Shown one piece after another: positions 1 through 10,440 of a stretch of 64,000 nucleotides of DNA. This DNA is from Prochlorococcus sp. AG-347-I21 (GTDB lineage Bacteria > Cyanobacteriota > Cyanobacteriia > PCC-6307 > Cyanobiaceae), in contig QCBP01000004.1 of NCBI GenBank assembly GCA_003279055.1, positions 43,409 to 107,408 on the forward strand, read 5' to 3'. How positions within the stretch are numbered: the first letter of the stretch is position 1; each line of letters starts with the position of its first letter. Below the pieces are notes generated by a model. The model saw nothing but the letters and a program-made list of their open reading frames with translations, was not told where the DNA came from and searched no databases. The position numbers were made by a program, and so were the translations under genes.

Positions 1-124
1 TTGGATAGATATCCCTTTCTTTACATAATTTCTCAATTTCCCCCATAAATTTACTAATTTTTGAGTATTGATCAAATTCAAATCTTTTTTCAATCCTCAA
101 AGGTAGTTCTCTTTCATTCCACAT
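1..124 (-). CDS. Pterin-4a-carbinolamine dehydratase-like protein, probable alpha-carboxysome Rubisco assembly factor (acRAF); N-terminus only, runs off the window
   Basis: Minus strand from ATG at 124 reads MWNERELPLRIEKRFEFDQYSKISKFMGEIEKLCKERDIYP with no stop to position 1; lies directly downstream of csoS4B, the usual acRAF position. Confidence 0.7.
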   Translation of the reverse strand, partial: MWNERELPLRIEKRFEFDQYSKISKFMGEIEKLCKERDIYP

Positions 125-198
125 TACATTCTTTATTCAAGACTAATTACACTATACCTTCAACAAAGTTTCTCAATAAATTTTTGAAGTTAAAATTT

Positions 199-447
199 TT
201 AGTCACTCTCCCAATAATCAATAATACCGCCAATTGTTAAATCGGTTTGAACTTCTGGATTAGGGCATGCAAATCTAGCGGCAGAACCACTAGCAGTAAA
301 AACCCAGTTACCTTCTCTAGCTCCAACAGGATCAACAGCAACTAATTTCTTTCCTTTGTTATTTTCTAAAATTCGTAAATTCATATGACCTAAGCCAGCG
401 ACTCTTTGAGTGCATACCATCCTTCCTAATACCTTCATAATTTCCAC
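199..447 (-). CDS. csoS4B: Carboxysome vertex (pentamer) protein CsoS4B, CcmL/EutN family
   Basis: 82 aa; MKVLGRMVCTQRVAGLGHMNLRILEN...AVDPVGAREGNWVFTASGSAAR motif; cso operon context. Confidence 0.92.
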   Translation of the reverse strand: MEIMKVLGRMVCTQRVAGLGHMNLRILENNKGKKLVAVDPVGAREGNWVFTASGSAARFACPNPEVQTDLTIGGIIDYWESD

Positions 448-465
448 AATTTATATCCTCCTTTT

Positions 466-717
466 TTATGACTTGTCAGGATCCCAGTGATCAATTATCC
501 CAACAATCGTTAAATCGCTTGGATAAGATTTACTTCCCGCTGCTTCCCTAGCTGCAGAACTTCCAACACAAATAACCCAATCTCCGGGCTTACAGCCAAC
601 AGCATCAACTGCAACTTTATTAGAAGAACCATCTAATACAACCTGCAGATGCTTATGCTCAAAACCAGGAATCCTATTGGTGGAAACAAGTGGTTTTACA
701 ACCTTGCAAATTAACAT
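466..717 (-). CDS. csoS4A: Carboxysome vertex (pentamer) protein CsoS4A, CcmL/EutN family
   Basis: 83 aa; MLICKVVKPLVSTNRIPGFEHKHLQVV...AVDAVGCKPGDWVICVGSSAAREA. Confidence 0.93.
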   Translation of the reverse strand: MLICKVVKPLVSTNRIPGFEHKHLQVVLDGSSNKVAVDAVGCKPGDWVICVGSSAAREAAGSKSYPSDLTIVGIIDHWDPDKS

Positions 718-719
718 AA

Positions 720-2249
720 TTAGTGAGCCTCCTCTGTTTTTTTATCTAAAGACATTCCAATAATTTGGGCGGAATGAATGTTGTCCCTATCTCTAATAGT
801 AGAGCAAGTATGTAACAAACCTTGATCAACTAAATTTTTATATCTAATTGATATCGCATTATTAACTCTTTCACAATCATTTATTGCCCTCTCTTTTGCG
901 CCGGGTACTTTTCCAGAGTAATCAAATCTTATTACTACCGGAATTGGTAGATCTTGGGAAACATTTAATCCAGTAAAAATCTTCACTCCTACATCTAAAT
1001 CTGGAGCCCCTTCTTCGACTGTATCTAAATGAGCAAAATAAGTTAAATTTCTGAGATGTACTTCTTTGAAACCTATACCTACTCCAATAAACCTCTCTGC
1101 ATGTCCAATATCTTCATAAGAACCATTATGAAAACTCTTAACATAATCAATTTGAGAAATATTATTGACAATTAATTTATACGTAAATTTTTCCAGTCCA
1201 CTGAGTTTATCTTTTGAAGATTGCTTAGAAATTGTCTGGCAAATTTCTCTTTCTGCATCCTCTCTTGAGAAATTTATTGTTGAGTTATAAATTTCTAATG
1301 TAGAAATAGTTTTTTCTAAATCTATACCGCCATCGCTAGTTGATAAATGTATTTTTAATGAATCAGTGTCTGTATCAAGTCCAATTAACATTAAATCAAC
1401 AGAAGCTCCGCAGCAAAAGCTATTCTCTACAGCCTCTTTGAAAGCATATAATTTATTTCTACCTTCTGCTGCAGCTAACTCGTCATTACTCCCATGAGCT
1501 GCGCATCCCTGATGCAAAGGATCTACTGAACTAAAGTGATAAGTTACAACTTTTAAGTACCTGGTATCTTTATGAGCTTCATTAGGAACATTCTCTCTAT
1601 ATCTTTTATGTTCAGTTTTTACCCATCGATTAACGGTATTTTCAATATCAAACAGTGCTCCAGCATGGGATCTTCTTCTTACTGAACTAAAAGGTATTCT
1701 CATTACATAAGCAACTGAATGAGCTAATCTTCCATCTGAACAAGGAGTTATATCAAGTAAATGTATTCCACAATCTAAGAGAAATTTTTCAAATTCTTCC
1801 GCATCCCTACTTCCAGCAGCACCTTCAAGTGGATCATTGTTAAAAAAATTGTCGCTTAGTTTCTCATGCTGTTTGAAAGCACACCATGCATATAAAGCTC
1901 TCATATCAAGAGGTTTAACCCAAGATTTATCTAATACATGTAGGGGTAAATCTATTCCCAAATTTTTTCTTGATATTTTCTGTGCCTTATTTATAAAATC
2001 TTCGTGATGTTGAATTCGAGCAATTTCTTTGAGAGTTGGAACAATTTCATCAAAATCACTTTTTATTTTGCTTTCATACCTAAATAGATTTTCATTTTGG
2101 ATATTATTGGTTAATTTATGAGACTTTCCAGAATTTCGTAAATTATTTGATTCTTTAGTTTGTATATGGATATTTTCAGTAAAAGTTTTCATTGGAGCTG
2201 TTGGCCCCAATGTGAAGTTCTTGGCTTTAGCCAGTCCTCTTAAAGGCAT
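720..2249 (-). CDS. csoSCA: Carboxysomal carbonic anhydrase CsoSCA (epsilon/beta-like, CsoS3)
   Basis: 509 aa between csoS2 and csoS4A; conserved CsoSCA segments (CSDGRLAHSVAYVMRIPFSSVRRRSHAGALFDIE, YHFSSVDPLHQGCAAHGSND). Confidence 0.93.
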   Translation of the reverse strand: MPLRGLAKAKNFTLGPTAPMKTFTENIHIQTKESNNLRNSGKSHKLTNNIQNENLFRYESKIKSDFDEIVPTLKEIARIQHHEDFINKAQKISRKNLGIDLPLHVLDKSWVKPLDMRALYAWCAFKQHEKLSDNFFNNDPLEGAAGSRDAEEFEKFLLDCGIHLLDITPCSDGRLAHSVAYVMRIPFSSVRRRSHAGALFDIENTVNRWVKTEHKRYRENVPNEAHKDTRYLKVVTYHFSSVDPLHQGCAAHGSNDELAAAEGRNKLYAFKEAVENSFCCGASVDLMLIGLDTDTDSLKIHLSTSDGGIDLEKTISTLEIYNSTINFSREDAEREICQTISKQSSKDKLSGLEKFTYKLIVNNISQIDYVKSFHNGSYEDIGHAERFIGVGIGFKEVHLRNLTYFAHLDTVEEGAPDLDVGVKIFTGLNVSQDLPIPVVIRFDYSGKVPGAKERAINDCERVNNAISIRYKNLVDQGLLHTCSTIRDRDNIHSAQIIGMSLDKKTEEAH

Positions 2250-2256
2250 TATTTAC

Positions 2257-4563
2257 TTAACCTCTTGCACCACCTGAAAAGGTAACAAGTTGTCCTTCAC
2301 GAGTATTTCCACTAGATCCAGTTATCAAGAAATCTGGTTTTTCTGTTTCCTCATTTCTTTTAGCTTCCATAGGGGGCATTGCGCTCATAAATCCTGCTCT
2401 TGATGGATTTCGCTTTCTAGAAGAAGCTCCCTCTGTTCCTGTTACCTTATCGCCGCGATCCCAATCATCACCAGTTACGTTTCCTACTGATTGTCCTTCA
2501 CCAGTAATCCTTGATGCGACTCTTTTTTCTGGTGTCTTTGCAGCACGGTCTGCCTCTTCAATTTCCATTTTTTGTTTATAAGTAATATTTTTATTCGGTT
2601 CAAATCTAAATTTTTCAGTGCCAGTGACCTTATCAACTGCCATATCAAAAGGCCCTGTTACCTTTGAACCATTTTCATATTCATTACCAGTAACACCTTG
2701 AGTATTTTTTTCAGAATATTTTTCTCTTGATGGTGATTTAACAGAGAATTCGTTCCAAGAGTTACCTGCTGACTTTTCCGGATTCGCATAAGCAGTATCA
2801 TGTGGAGGATTATCACAAGCCTGTGAGAACTGATCTCCGCCAACATAAGGAGTACCTGTTAGGTTTTTACAAGCACCTTTCTTAGCACCTGTCATTACTC
2901 CGCCAATTCCTGGTTGTTGTCCTGTAAGTCTGGCATTTGAATTATTTCCTGAATTAACTGTTGATCGTGATTTCATATCTTCAGAAATCTCTGTACTACA
3001 ATTATCATTTACCTGATCTAAGCCTGCGTATGGTGTTCCTGTTAGCACTTTGCATGAACCTGGTTCATCTCCAGTTACTATTTTTGATCTTCCTGTCATA
3101 GTCCCGCTTATTAAATTTGACTTTGAAGAAAGGCTTAAACCTACTTTTCTAGCTTCTGGTTTTGGTTTTGAACCGCAAAACTTCTCATATTGTTGAGATC
3201 CTATGTACTCATCACCAGTTACATTCTTGCAACTCCCATGTTCATTGCCTGTCATATGGTCTGATCTCCCTACTCCTGTACCAGTTACATTATTCCCATT
3301 AAGAGTGTTGTAACTGCCTACTTTTTCAAATTCTTTACCTTTTGGATTTGGTTCTGAGCCAAGATATTGATCTCCAGTTAACTGATGTCCAGAACCTGAT
3401 TCATCTCCAGTAACCAGGGTTGATCTACCAGGAAGTGATCCAGATACTTTTAATCCATCAGTTGTAGTACTATGTTTAACCTTTGAAGGATTTTTTGGAA
3501 CATCCCCACAATACTTCTGTGATTGATTAGCAGATACATATTCAGTACCTGTGAGGTTTTTACAAGTCCCAGGCTCATCGCCAGTGACCCTCTCAGATCT
3601 ACCAACTTCATTTCCAGTTACTTTATTACCTGATGTTGTAGAGGTAACAGTAGATCTAAGTGGTTGTTTATAACTTGGTCTATCTTGACAAAATTGATCA
3701 ATAACATCAGCTCCCATATATTGGGTACCAGTTACAGTTCTGCATGTACTTGCTTCATTACCTGTAGTTTTTACAGATCTATTTGCTTGTGTTCCAGTAA
3801 CTATTTGACCTGAATCAGTTTCACTTTTACCAACTTTCCAGCTAGCATCAGCAATATTTTGTTTGGCGCCATTTTTATTCGGACCACATGGTCTACATTT
3901 ACCATTACCTTTTTTGCCTGTCGCACCTGTTTTACTTCTTAGCTCTCTCACTCTCTGAGAAATTTCTCTACTACTTAAATCTGGGTCTCCTCTTCTAGCT
4001 AAAGAAGCTGCACTGGTATTTTGTTTAGTTGCTGATTTACCATGCTTGGATTGAGCTTCTCTTCTCGCCAAAACAATATCTCTACTCGTATTAGTAATAG
4101 GCTTTCTCTTTTGATTAATTCTTCTTTTAACGTTTGGTTTTGATGTTTTAATTTCTGTATTATGTGAGTTTTGAACTTCCTGATTTTTGCTTGTAGAAGT
4201 TTTAACTGTGGTTACAGGACTTTCTTTTTTAACATCAGTACGAGTTCTATCGGATGAAGTTATTGCTGATTTCCCATGAGTAGACATTGCTTTTCTTCTC
4301 TCTATTACTAACTCTTTGCTAGATAAAGTTGTTGAAGAAGACTTTCTACTTACCTGAGTTTTTGGGATATGTTTTGTAACTGGTTTAGTAATACTTTGAT
4401 TATTCGAAGAAGCCTGAGTACCAGAAATCTGTATATCTTGAGAAGATCGAACTCTATCTTTAGTAGTTGAAGAATAAACAGCAGCTTTTTTACCGCTATC
4501 ACTCATCGCCTTTCTTCTTTCTAGTGCAATCTCTCTACTGGTTTTTTTTGACATAATCTTCAA
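2257..4563 (-). CDS. csoS2: Carboxysome assembly/shell scaffold protein CsoS2
   Basis: 768 aa; N-terminal basic repeats (ALERRKAMSDSGKKA, VIERRKAMSTHGKSA, VLARREAQSKHGKSA) and multiple VTGT/VTGDE...GSCK repeats typical of CsoS2. Confidence 0.95.
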   Translation of the reverse strand: MKIMSKKTSREIALERRKAMSDSGKKAAVYSSTTKDRVRSSQDIQISGTQASSNNQSITKPVTKHIPKTQVSRKSSSTTLSSKELVIERRKAMSTHGKSAITSSDRTRTDVKKESPVTTVKTSTSKNQEVQNSHNTEIKTSKPNVKRRINQKRKPITNTSRDIVLARREAQSKHGKSATKQNTSAASLARRGDPDLSSREISQRVRELRSKTGATGKKGNGKCRPCGPNKNGAKQNIADASWKVGKSETDSGQIVTGTQANRSVKTTGNEASTCRTVTGTQYMGADVIDQFCQDRPSYKQPLRSTVTSTTSGNKVTGNEVGRSERVTGDEPGTCKNLTGTEYVSANQSQKYCGDVPKNPSKVKHSTTTDGLKVSGSLPGRSTLVTGDESGSGHQLTGDQYLGSEPNPKGKEFEKVGSYNTLNGNNVTGTGVGRSDHMTGNEHGSCKNVTGDEYIGSQQYEKFCGSKPKPEARKVGLSLSSKSNLISGTMTGRSKIVTGDEPGSCKVLTGTPYAGLDQVNDNCSTEISEDMKSRSTVNSGNNSNARLTGQQPGIGGVMTGAKKGACKNLTGTPYVGGDQFSQACDNPPHDTAYANPEKSAGNSWNEFSVKSPSREKYSEKNTQGVTGNEYENGSKVTGPFDMAVDKVTGTEKFRFEPNKNITYKQKMEIEEADRAAKTPEKRVASRITGEGQSVGNVTGDDWDRGDKVTGTEGASSRKRNPSRAGFMSAMPPMEAKRNEETEKPDFLITGSSGNTREGQLVTFSGGARG
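2440..3830 (-). repeat. CsoS2 middle/C-terminal repeat region (V[T/S]G-type degenerate repeats)
   Basis: Recurring VTGDEPGSCKxLTGTxYxG-like units across the protein; boundaries approximate. Confidence 0.7.
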
Positions 4564-4584
4564 ATGTGAAACTCTTTTGAAAAA

Positions 4585-4613
4585 CTTTCTCCAAAAATAT
4601 TTTTTGGAGAAAG
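4585..4613 (-). terminator. Strong hairpin between rbcS and csoS2, terminator/attenuator-like
   Basis: CTTTCTCCAAAAA-tat-TTTTTGGAGAAAG: perfect 13-bp stem, 3-nt loop; on the transcribed minus strand followed directly by TTTTT. Confidence 0.7.
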
Positions 4614-4636
4614 ATATTTACTACATAAAAGTAGAT

Positions 4637-4978
4637 TTAACGTCCTTGGAAAACTACAAAAGCTGTTCCTTGGCTTTGAGTGTAAGCATCGTATCCGATG
4701 ATTCTTACATGATGATCAGGGTATGCTCTATGACATGCCTCTAATTCACTTACAACCAAGTTAAGGTCTTTTTCCCCAAAGAATGGGAGCTTCCAATAAG
4801 ACCAATAAGTTTGCATACTTCCACTAGGATGAACATGCTCAATAACAGGACTCCAACCTTGAGCAATTATGTATGCAATTTGATCGTATATTTCCTCCTG
4901 GGTCATCGGTGGTAAGAAACCGAATGTTTCCAGGGTTGCAACTGTTTGATAGTCGCCTACTGTGCTCTGGAAAGGCAT
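4637..4978 (-). CDS. rbcS: Ribulose bisphosphate carboxylase small subunit (form IA)
   Basis: 113 aa; MPFQSTVGDYQTVATLETFGFLPPMTQEEIYDQIAYIIAQGW...; adjacent to rbcL. Confidence 0.97.
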   Translation of the reverse strand: MPFQSTVGDYQTVATLETFGFLPPMTQEEIYDQIAYIIAQGWSPVIEHVHPSGSMQTYWSYWKLPFFGEKDLNLVVSELEACHRAYPDHHVRIIGYDAYTQSQGTAFVVFQGR

Positions 4979-5004
4979 AATTAATTAAAATGTGAATGAA
5001 ATTA

Positions 5005-5054
5005 CTCGTAATAGAACGAGATTTGTAGAAGTTTGAGGAGAAGAATCTCCTCAA
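5005..5054 (-). other. Two hairpins in the rbcL-rbcS intercistronic region
   Basis: TTGAGGAGA-agaa-TCTCCTCAA (5033-5054, 9-bp perfect stem) and CTCGT-aataga-ACGAG (5005-5020). Confidence 0.6.
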
Positions 5055-5068
5055 TATTGAAATCTGGT

Positions 5069-6484
5069 TTAACCTTGAACGTCTAGTTTGTCGACGGTAT
5101 CAAATTCAAACTTAATTTCCTTCCAAGTTTCAAGAGCGATAGCTAATTCAGGACTGTGTTTAGCAGCTTCCATAAGAATGTCTCTACTCTCTTTTTCGAT
5201 TTCGCGACCAGCATTACGTGCTTTTACGCAAGCTTCTAAAGCAACTCTGTTGGCTGCAGCTCCAGCAGCTGAACCCCATGGATGACCATGTGTTCCTCCA
5301 CCAAACTGAAGACAAGAATCATCTCCAAAAATCGCTAGGAGTGCAGGCATATGCCATACGTGAATACCACCTGATGCGACAGCAAATACCCCTGGCATTG
5401 AACCCCAATCTTGATCAAAGAAGTTACCTCTTGATCTATCTTCGGGAACAAATGACTCTCTTAAGTTGTCAATGTAACCAAGAGTTGTTTGACGATCACC
5501 TTCTAGTTTTCCAACAACAGTTCCAGTATGTAGTTGATCGCCTCCGGAGAGTCTCAAACATTTTGCTAGAACCCTGAAATGGATACCGTGTTTTGGATGT
5601 CTATCAATAACAGCATGCATCGCTCTATGAATATGTAGAAGCATGCCATTTTTACGACACCAGTTTGCTAATCCAGTATTTGCAGTAAAACCACCAGTTA
5701 TATAATCATGCATGATGATTGGCATATCTAGCTCTTTTGCAAATTCAGCTCTTTCGTAAAGTTCTTCAGGAGTGTTGGCAGTACAGTTTAGGTAGTGACC
5801 TTTAACTTCGCCAGTTTCCTGCTGAGCAAGCTTAACTGCTTCTGCAACAAACTCAAATCTTTCTCTCCAACGTTGGAATGGCTGAGAATTTATATTCTCG
5901 TCATCCTTCGTTAAATCGAGACCACCTCTAAGGCACTCATATACAACTCGACCATAGTTTTTACCAGATAATCCTAATTTAGGTTTAATGGTACAACCAA
6001 GTAGAGGTCTTCCATATTTGTTTAAACGATCTCTTTCAACTACGATTCCATTTGGTGGACCACCGCAAGTTTTGATGAAAGCGATTGGGAATCTAATATC
6101 TTCTAGACGAAGGTGTCTTAGAGCTTTAAATCCAAAAACGTTTCCTACTAGAGATGTTAGAACGTTTGTAATAGAACCTTCTTCAAAAAGATCTAAAGGA
6201 TATGCAATAAAAGCATAAAAAGCTTCAGGATCTCCAGGAACGTCTTCGATTCGATAACAACGTCCTTTATAAAATTCTAAATCTGTAAGTAACTCGGACC
6301 AAACTGTTGACCAAGTACCTGTTGAAGATTCAGCGGCAACAGCTGCTGCAACTTCTTCTCTGGGAACACCTTCTTGACCTGTACATTTGAAACAGGCTAA
6401 TAAATCGGTGTCTAGGGGTACATATTCTGGAGTCCAGTAGGTATCTCTGTACTCCTTTACCCCTGCATCATACTTCTTACTCAT
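5069..6484 (-). CDS. rbcL: Ribulose bisphosphate carboxylase large subunit (form IA)
   Basis: 471 aa with [22 protein letters not shown] and [20 protein letters not shown] catalytic regions. Confidence 0.99.
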
Positions 6485-6524
6485 AAGGATAAATTTAGGT
6501 CTGTGTAGGGAAAATAATTATTGT

Positions 6525-6544
6525 GCAAAATTTATAAATTTTGC
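6525..6544 (-). other. Perfect 20-bp palindrome between csoS1 and rbcL
   Basis: GCAAAATTTATAAATTTTGC equals its own reverse complement; about 8 nt past the csoS1 stop. Confidence 0.6.
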
Positions 6545-6552
6545 TTTATTTA

Positions 6553-6864
6553 TTAGTCCTTTTGACCAAGAAATTCACCGTTACCAAGAGCAGGTTCAAC
6601 TTCCCTATGAGGACGAGCAATAATGTGAGCTGCAACTAAACCGTCACCAACTCTTTCACAAGCATCAGCACCAGCTCTTACAGCTGCGTTAACCGCTCCT
6701 GTTTCTCCTCTAACTAAAACTGTGACATAACCGCCACCTACGAATTCACGACCAATAAGGCGAACTTCTGCAGCCTTTGTCATTGCGTCAGCTGCTTCGA
6801 TTGCAGGTACAAGTCCGCGTGTCTCGATCATGCCGAGAGCGATACCCATTGTTTCTGTAGCCAT
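6553..6864 (-). CDS. csoS1: Carboxysome shell hexamer protein CsoS1 (BMC domain)
   Basis: 103 aa; MGIALGMIETRGLVPAIEAADAMTKAAEVRLIGREFVGGGYVTVLVRGETGAVNAAVRAG. Confidence 0.96.
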   Translation of the reverse strand: MATETMGIALGMIETRGLVPAIEAADAMTKAAEVRLIGREFVGGGYVTVLVRGETGAVNAAVRAGADACERVGDGLVAAHIIARPHREVEPALGNGEFLGQKD

Positions 6865-7191
6865 TGTCTACTAATTACTAAATGTGGAATGTTCAATTCG
6901 AAGAATGCTCCATCAAGTACTTATAAGTCAAGCGTTTTCGATAAAATCTCCATTAATGTTTTTTCTATCATTCATAAGTTAAACTTATCACCCTTGGTAC
7001 TATTGATATGTCAATACTTATGCAAATTAGTTAGTGCATCAAAACATACTGTTGTGTTAAGAAAAAATTTACATTATGTTATTTCCGTACGAGGCAGGCC
7101 CTGTCTACACAGGTGTGGAATGTTCAACCTTTCCTGTCTCCGTATCTAGCTTTGAAGTAAGATAATATCCTCAATAAATTTATTTATTATT

Positions 7192-7776
7192 TTGAACCAT
7201 CCAGTCCTAACCATTGCGAGTGGCAACAAAACTAAAGTTTCTGAAATTTCGGCAATGCTTGATGTTTTGTCTTTAAGGGTTCAGAAGCAACCAGAGTATT
7301 TAAATGTAGAAGAGACTGGAGACACATATTTTGAGAATGCACTTTTAAAAGCAAAAGCAGCCGCTTTAGAGACAAAAACTTGGGCATTAGCTGACGATTC
7401 AGGCCTTGAAGTAGATGTTTTAGATGGTCGACCAGGCATATATTCTGCTCGATATGCCAAAAACAACGCTGAAAAAATTAAAAAATTAATTAATGAACTT
7501 TCTGATAGTCCTTACAGGAGCGCGAGATTTATAAGTTGTATGGTTTTATGTGATCCCTCAGGAAACTTAGTGAAGGATACAACTGGAATATGCTGGGGAG
7601 AAATTCTTAAGACTCCAAAATATCCAAATGGGGAGTTCGAATCTGTTTTTTGGGTAAAAGAAGCTAACTGTGTTTACGGTGAGCTATCACAATCACAACT
7701 AAGTAAGTTAGGAAGCAGGGGTAAAGCCGCCAGAATTATGTCACCTTACCTCAAAAAAGAAATTGGTTTAAATTAA
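7192..7776 (+). CDS. rdgB: RdgB/HAM1-family non-canonical purine NTP pyrophosphatase
   Basis: 194 aa; TIASGNKTKVSEI and ALADDSGLEVDVLDGRPGIYSARYA signature; TTG start. Confidence 0.92.
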   Translation: MNHPVLTIASGNKTKVSEISAMLDVLSLRVQKQPEYLNVEETGDTYFENALLKAKAAALETKTWALADDSGLEVDVLDGRPGIYSARYAKNNAEKIKKLINELSDSPYRSARFISCMVLCDPSGNLVKDTTGICWGEILKTPKYPNGEFESVFWVKEANCVYGELSQSQLSKLGSRGKAARIMSPYLKKEIGLN

Positions 7777-7782
7777 AAATTC

Positions 7783-8553
7783 TCAATAATTTGAAATTTC
7801 ATCAATTGCTCTTATAGCTGCTGCGGCTGCTTCTTCTACATCTCCTTCTTTCCCAGCGAGAGTTAATCTACCAAAAGCGCCAACTGCTTTTACATCTACA
7901 ACAGTAATATTTGATGCTTTTTCTGCTTCATTTGCTGCTTTTAAGACATACCCAGCCGGTTCAGTTTCTAATATAAACATGCTCATTCCAGATTGAATCA
8001 TTGATCCACTTCTGTTTTGTCTATTTATTAAAACAGCATGATCTGGAGTAATAGCTCGAATAACTTCTGTCCAACTTGTTGAAGGTTTGGTTCTTTTTCT
8101 AACTTCACTTCCAATAGCATCTAGAACAACATCTCCAGAATGTAAAACAGTACTTTGATCTTTGTGATAGAGAGCAAGAGAGCCAAATGCTCTTTCAACA
8201 ATCATCTGACCAAGTCTTACATTACTTGCTTTTAAGGCAATATCAGTGACTCTATGAACGGCCATCCCTGGTGAAACTTCCATCCAAAGGCATGAATCTC
8301 CAGGTATAGGTAAAAAACCCCTACTAACCGTCCCCATATACGCAGCTAATTGAGGTTGAAGAGAATCTAAAAAAACATATGTTCTCAACTCAATTTGCTC
8401 AACTTGACTTGCTTGTCTGGACACCAAAGACTTTTCTGAATCAGTTGTAATAAAACAGCTTGCTCCACTGGCCTGAGATTGCACCTCAGATCCTGTGACA
8501 AGGGAACTTCCTTTTTTCCGTTCCCCTCTGTTTAAACTAGAAGTTGGTTCCAT
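7783..8553 (-). CDS. csoS1D: Tandem-BMC shell protein, CsoS1D-like
   Basis: 256 aa with two BMC-like halves, Arg/Glu-rich N-terminal extension; near the cso operon as in other Prochlorococcus. Confidence 0.8.
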   Translation of the reverse strand: MEPTSSLNRGERKKGSSLVTGSEVQSQASGASCFITTDSEKSLVSRQASQVEQIELRTYVFLDSLQPQLAAYMGTVSRGFLPIPGDSCLWMEVSPGMAVHRVTDIALKASNVRLGQMIVERAFGSLALYHKDQSTVLHSGDVVLDAIGSEVRKRTKPSTSWTEVIRAITPDHAVLINRQNRSGSMIQSGMSMFILETEPAGYVLKAANEAEKASNITVVDVKAVGAFGRLTLAGKEGDVEEAAAAAIRAIDEISNY

Positions 8554-8650
8554 TCACGCGACTATAACGGATAATGGTTCATTTTTTCTATTAAATTTAC
8601 TTGCATGCTTCCTACAAAACGATAACTTCAAATAAAAGATATGCATTTTT

Positions 8651-9019
8651 ATGGGAACTTCTCAAAAAAAAGAACTAAATGTTTCTGGTACTGAAAAGGA
8701 ATTAACTCCTGATCAAACTCTTGGATTAGTTAGCCTTAGCTTGATGCAAAAACTATCTCAGAAAGACCCATCTTTTAGTTGGTTAGAAGAAGATAAAATT
8801 GAAAAAGTAAATCTTAAGAACCTTAGAGATAGATTGGAGTTAACCCAATTAGCTATAAATACTGGAGCACCTTTAACCACTTCAGAAGTGACAACTTTAA
8901 TTGGGGCAAAGCCCGGGAAATCTAAGTTAGAAAGAGCAGGATTATTAGCAACTAAAATAGCTAGAAATGTGTGGAAACTTTCAAAAATAAGTCAAGGAAA
9001 TTCCTTCTACAGAAATTAA
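8651..9019 (+). CDS. Hypothetical protein, 122 aa
   Basis: Intact ORF, divergent from csoS1D-like gene; no family recognised. Confidence 0.6.
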   Translation: MGTSQKKELNVSGTEKELTPDQTLGLVSLSLMQKLSQKDPSFSWLEEDKIEKVNLKNLRDRLELTQLAINTGAPLTTSEVTTLIGAKPGKSKLERAGLLATKIARNVWKLSKISQGNSFYRN

Positions 9020-9168
9020 AATACGCCCCAAAAGTTTTTTTTCATAATTCCCATTTAAGTATTTAAACATTCATATAAGTTTTTTAAATGTGTTCATTTT
9101 GTAAGAGAACTTATTAATTACTTTCTTAAATTAAAAAGTGTATGCAAGCTTGAACTATAAGCTCTTGA

Positions 9169-10434
<1,266 letters not shown>

Positions 10435-10440
10435 AAGAAT

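Noticed and set aside
2658-2846. 62-aa minus-strand ORF inside csoS2
   Set aside because: Alternative frame of repetitive csoS2 sequence; no independent evidence. I also saw no clear support for programmed frameshifting.
4839-5054. 71-aa minus-strand ORF overlapping rbcS and the rbcL-rbcS spacer
   Set aside because: Out of frame with rbcS and covers the hairpins; shadow ORF.
5088-6218. Plus-strand ORFs (65, 119, 76 aa) antisense to rbcL
   Set aside because: Low-complexity translations and full overlap with highly conserved rbcL; best explained as shadow ORFs.
6883-6905. GTTCAATTCG resembling a tRNA/tmRNA T-loop near the 14-bp motif
   Set aside because: No acceptor stem or cloverleaf could be built around it.
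6889-7149. 86-aa plus-strand ORF upstream of rdgB
   Set aside because: No recognisable motif; lies in the divergent regulatory region and contains both copies of the 14-bp motif. More likely non-coding.
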